From the NCBI GenBank assembly GCA_027346765.1, contig DAIERN010000057.1, positions 1 to 7,850 on the forward strand: a stretch of DNA of 7,850 bases, read 5' to 3'. A model generated the notes under the pieces. It was not told the origin of the DNA and searched no databases. It was given only the letters and a program-made list of their open reading frames with translations. The number at the start of each line of letters is the position of its first letter. The stretch's first letter is position 1. The DNA comes from Chloroflexota bacterium (GTDB lineage: Bacteria > Chloroflexota > Limnocylindria > Limnocylindrales > CSP1-4). Below are positions 5,381 to 7,850 of this stretch, piece after piece. Both the position numbers and the translations under genes were made by a program.

Positions 5381-7123
5381 ATGGGGACCTGGGATCTACC
5401 GGATCCGCACACGTTCAAATCGATCATCGACGTCATTGAGGATGCGGCGACCCGCTGGGCGGGGCGCGAGCAGATGGCGCTGCGCACTGACGATGGGCTG
5501 CATCTGCGCTGGTCGGCCGCGGACATCAACCACCACTCGAAGCTCGTTGCCTGGCGGCTCAAGCGGTTGGGGCTCGAGGCCGGCGATCGACTGCTCACCT
5601 GGAGCCCGTCGACACCGGCGCTCCCGGCTCTTTACTGGGGCGCGATGCGCGCCCGGGTCGTGGTCGTGCCGCTCGACCTGCGCATGGCGCCCGACGTGGT
5701 GCAACGAATCGCAACCGCCAGTGACGCTAAATGGCTGGCGGTGGGCACGGGCCTGGACGCGCCCGACCCACAGGCGAGCCGCCTGGGCCACCTGAACACG
5801 CGCACCGTCGAATGGCTCGCCGCCGAGCCCCCATTCGAACGGGCCGACCACACCGACGAGGGCGGCCTTGATGATCCTTTCCCCGCAGACTGGGAGGCTC
5901 AGGTCGATGGCTGGGAACGGCCCACGCGGGACGATTTGTTCGAGGTCATCTACACCAGCGGCACGACCGGCAACCCCAAGGGCGTGATGCTCAAGCACGG
6001 CACGATCCTGTCCACGCTCGAGGGCATAATCAAGATCCTGCCGCCACGCTTGCACCGTACGGTGAGCTTGCTCCCGCCCAGCCATCTGTTCGAGCAGGCG
6101 CCGGTGCTGATGTTCGGCACGATGATCGGCGCGCACATCCTCTTTGTCCGGTCACGCAACCCACGCGTCATCTTCGACGCGCTCAAAGAGGAGCGCGTCA
6201 CAACGATGGTTCTCGTGCCGCAACTGGTCGAGCTCTTCTGGCTGGGGCTGATGCGCGAGGTCAAGCGCCAGGGCAAGGAAAAGACCTTCAACCGCGCCCG
6301 CCGCATCTGTCGGCTGCTGCCCTACTGGGCGCGCCGGCTCATCTTCCGCAGCGTCCACCGCCAATTGGGCGGCGCACTCACGCTGATGGTCAGCGCCGGC
6401 GCCTATCTGCCGCCCGCGCTACAGCAAGGCTGGGAAGACCTGGGCGTCATCGTCGTCCAGGGCTACGGCGCGACCGAATGCGGCCCGGCCGCCGCGACCA
6501 GCGAGCAGGACCATCCCACCGGCACGGTCGGCAAGACGCCCTACCCAGTCTCGCTGCGCCTCAACGGGAAGACGAACGAGATCGAGATCGGCGGCCCGAC
6601 CATCTTCGACGGTTACTGGAAGGATCCTGAAGCGACGGCCGCGGTGATGACCCCCGATGGCTGGTACCGGACCGGCGATGTCGGCCGGTTCGATGCCCGG
6701 GGCAACCTCGTCCTTCAGGGACGAACCAGGAACATCATCGTCATGCCCAACGGCTTCAACGTCTTTCCCGAAGACATCGAGAACGTCCTTGCTGACGTGG
6801 GCCTGGAACAGGCTGTGGTTGTGGAGACTGAGCCCGGCAAGCTGGAGGCGATCCTGCTTTCGCCCGATGCTCCACCCGTGGTGACCCCCAACTCGCCTGC
6901 GCCCGCCGCGCCCGCCAATGACGCCGAGATGGCGGCGCTGCGCGCCCGGATCGAACCGATGATCAAGCTGGCGAACTCGAAGCTTGGCCCACAGCAGCGC
7001 CTGGCCGGTTTCCGCGTCTGGCCCGAAGCGGATTTCCCGCGCACTCATACGCTCAAGATCAAGCGCGCCGACGTCATCAAGTGGGCCGGCTCGACCGTGG
7101 CGCTCCAATACCAGGAGTACTGA
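5381..7123 (+). CDS. AMP-dependent acyl-CoA synthetase/ligase family protein
   Basis: The protein has 580 residues of the ANL adenylating superfamily, which activates a carboxylate with ATP to an acyl-AMP and passes it on, usually to CoA. Motifs in order are: P-loop YTSGTTGNPKG (191-201), LLPPSHLFEQ (A4 region, 230-239), YGATECGP (A5, 362-369), GWYRTGDVG (A7, with the ribose-binding Asp, 427-435), GRTRNIIVMPNGFNVFPEDIE region (A8 hinge, from 447), and PRTHTLKIKR near the end, with the predicted catalytic Lys559. Motifs and length resemble long-chain fatty acyl-CoA ligases, but the substrate cannot be read from the sequence. The C-terminal subdomain carries a Pro/Ala-rich insert at about 494-516. 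No signal peptide or membrane helix is clear. The start could also be ATG 5348, adding 11 unconserved residues. I prefer 5381 because of the TAGACT box just before it. It is monocistronic, convergent with the HIT gene 7 nt away. Confidence 0.92.
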   Translation: MGTWDLPDPHTFKSIIDVIEDAATRWAGREQMALRTDDGLHLRWSAADINHHSKLVAWRLKRLGLEAGDRLLTWSPSTPALPALYWGAMRARVVVVPLDLRMAPDVVQRIATASDAKWLAVGTGLDAPDPQASRLGHLNTRTVEWLAAEPPFERADHTDEGGLDDPFPADWEAQVDGWERPTRDDLFEVIYTSGTTGNPKGVMLKHGTILSTLEGIIKILPPRLHRTVSLLPPSHLFEQAPVLMFGTMIGAHILFVRSRNPRVIFDALKEERVTTMVLVPQLVELFWLGLMREVKRQGKEKTFNRARRICRLLPYWARRLIFRSVHRQLGGALTLMVSAGAYLPPALQQGWEDLGVIVVQGYGATECGPAAATSEQDHPTGTVGKTPYPVSLRLNGKTNEIEIGGPTIFDGYWKDPEATAAVMTPDGWYRTGDVGRFDARGNLVLQGRTRNIIVMPNGFNVFPEDIENVLADVGLEQAVVVETEPGKLEAILLSPDAPPVVTPNSPAPAAPANDAEMAALRARIEPMIKLANSKLGPQQRLAGFRVWPEADFPRTHTLKIKRADVIKWAGSTVALQYQEY

Positions 7124-7130
7124 CCGCCGT

Positions 7131-7481
7131 TCAGCCCGGCGGCCAGCGCATGCTGCGACCGCCCAGCAGATGGAAGTGCAGATGGGGCACGCTCTGGCCG
7201 GCGCCTTTTCCGGCGTTGGTGACGAGCCGGAAGCCACTCTCGACAACGCCCGCTTCGTTCGCCAGCTTCGCGGCTACCGCGAATAACCGGCCGAGCATCG
7301 GCGCGTGCACGTCGGTCAGGTCCGCGGCTGAGACGACATGCTCGCGCGGCATGAGCAAGAGGTGTGTTGGCGCCTTGGGGTGAAGATCGGCGATCGCCAC
7401 GACGAGGTCGTCGTTGTGCAGGAAGTCGGCCGGTACCTCGCCCGCGATGATGCGGCAGAAGATGCAGTCGGGGGCGTCCAT
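7131..7481 (-). CDS. HIT family protein (HinT-like purine nucleoside phosphoramidase)
   Basis: The protein has 116 residues, the normal size for bacterial HinT-type proteins, which hydrolyse AMP-linked phosphoramidates and related nucleotides. The N-terminus MDAPDCIFCRIIAGEVPA carries the CxxC pair (Cys6, Cys9) seen in the zinc-binding branch. THLLLMPREH (39-48), TNAGKGAGQSV (88-98) and the histidine triad HLHFHLLGG (100-108) complete the active site, with His102 the expected nucleophile. I place the start at the ATG at 7481, where the conserved sequence begins; an open frame extends to 7604 but overlaps the upstream gene. No ribosome binding site is present, but TAACAT lies 7 nt before the ATG, suggesting a leaderless transcript. 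Confidence 0.93.
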   Translation of the reverse strand: MDAPDCIFCRIIAGEVPADFLHNDDLVVAIADLHPKAPTHLLLMPREHVVSAADLTDVHAPMLGRLFAVAAKLANEAGVVESGFRLVTNAGKGAGQSVPHLHFHLLGGRSMRWPPG

Positions 7482-7488
7482 GCTGCCG

Positions 7489-7494
7489 ATGTTA
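7489..7494 (-). promoter_or_regulatory. -10-like box of the HIT gene (leaderless type)
   Basis: TAACAT on the minus strand (7494-7489) is followed by 7 nt and then the ATG at 7481. It lies inside the 23-nt gap after the upstream membrane gene, so the HIT gene may have its own start of transcription. Confidence 0.4.
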
Positions 7495-7504
7495 GACACG
7501 TCCC

Positions 7505-7850
7505 CTAAAGGTTGGGCTTGGTGCTCATGAGAAAGCCGATCACGCCGATCAAGCCTGCCATCACGTAGCTGAAATAGCGCTGCCGCTTGGCCCAGTTGCG
7601 CCACCTGCGACGGGCATCCTCGCTCTCGCCCGGCGGCAGGCGCAACAGCCGCGCCAGTCCGGGTCGCTGGATCACGAAGGCGATCACGATATTGATTGCG
7701 TACAGCGCCAGCGCGATCAGCAGCAGGAAATAGACCACGTCGTCACTGACGACCAGACCGCGCATCAACGTTTCCAGATGTCCCGGCAGCGCCAGATAAC
7801 CCGCCAGCGGGCCGGCCATCTGCGCGGCACTGCCGCCGAGGCTGGCCGCC
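7505..7850 (-). CDS. C-terminal part of a membrane protein, probably an ABC-2 type permease (partial)
   Basis: The last 114 residues are visible, and the frame is open to the window edge, so the ATG at 7819 is internal. The sequence ASLGGSAAQMAGPLAGYLA, then HLETLMRGLVVSDDVVYFLLL, resembles the end of GldF-like ABC-2 permeases, where a 'fe-fxRGvid-rDvvYflsl' stretch precedes the last helix. One helix is at about residues 34-55 of the fragment. A basic loop with PPGESEDARRRWRNWAKRQR follows, then a further hydrophobic segment (YVMAGLIGVIGFLM) and the end STKPNL. If the assignment holds, this is the membrane part of an ATP-driven exporter whose ATPase should lie further upstream, beyond 7850. 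The last helix after the basic loop is not what I expect of a plain GldF end. The family call is tentative; the membrane nature and coding status are firm. Confidence 0.6.
   Translation of the reverse strand, partial: AASLGGSAAQMAGPLAGYLALPGHLETLMRGLVVSDDVVYFLLLIALALYAINIVIAFVIQRPGLARLLRLPPGESEDARRRWRNWAKRQRYFSYVMAGLIGVIGFLMSTKPNL

Noticed and set aside
5396..6136. 246-codon minus-strand frame
   Set aside because: Antisense to the acyl-CoA synthetase and contains no recognisable domain.
6419..7246. 275-codon minus-strand frame overlapping both the synthetase and HIT genes
   Set aside because: Runs antisense through conserved synthetase motifs and overlaps the HIT gene in another frame; a shadow frame.

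Overview
This is a high-G+C window (by eye about two-thirds G+C) of ordinary bacterial housekeeping DNA. The sequence has the look of an environmental Chloroflexota-type genome. That guess rests on the G+C content, the gene order rpsU-yqeY-pgpH-ybeY without phoH or era, pth next to mfd, a DUF1684 protein, and start sites that look leaderless. It was not tested by any search. I see no phage, insertion sequence, CRISPR array, tRNA or rRNA gene.

Layout. Minus strand, 1-964: pth (peptidyl-tRNA hydrolase), whose frame is broken near 485, followed with an 8-nt overlap by the start of a probable mfd gene that leaves the window. Plus strand, 1092-1739: a seven-helix membrane protein diverging from pth. 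Minus strand, 1736-5060: a five-gene cluster read rpsU, yqeY, pgpH-like HD hydrolase, ybeY (also frame-broken, near 2469), then a DUF1684 protein with a histidine-rich N-terminus. The genes lie 47 and 36 nt apart at the upstream end, then 4 nt apart, then overlap by ATGA. Region 5061-5380 is a 320-nt divergent intergenic stretch with three imperfect direct repeats. Plus strand, 5381-7123: an AMP-forming acyl-CoA synthetase-type enzyme. Minus strand, 7131-7850: a HIT-family hydrolase preceded by the C-terminal end of a membrane protein, probably an ABC-2 permease.

Functionally, rpsU, yqeY, ybeY and pth all belong to translation and ribosome upkeep. The HD protein is predicted to degrade the second messenger c-di-AMP. 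mfd couples transcription to DNA repair. The acyl-CoA synthetase and the HIT protein are separate metabolic units.

The most useful observations are these: two independent one-base losses that break pth and ybeY, both repaired by adding one C in front of TGG; an 11-nt perfect Shine-Dalgarno before a TTG-started rpsU; a TANNNT box 7-8 nt before the start codon of three separate genes, as in leaderless transcription; a PgpH-type protein without its extracellular sensor domain; and a His-rich tail on a DUF1684 protein. I did not find a convincing new multi-gene system.
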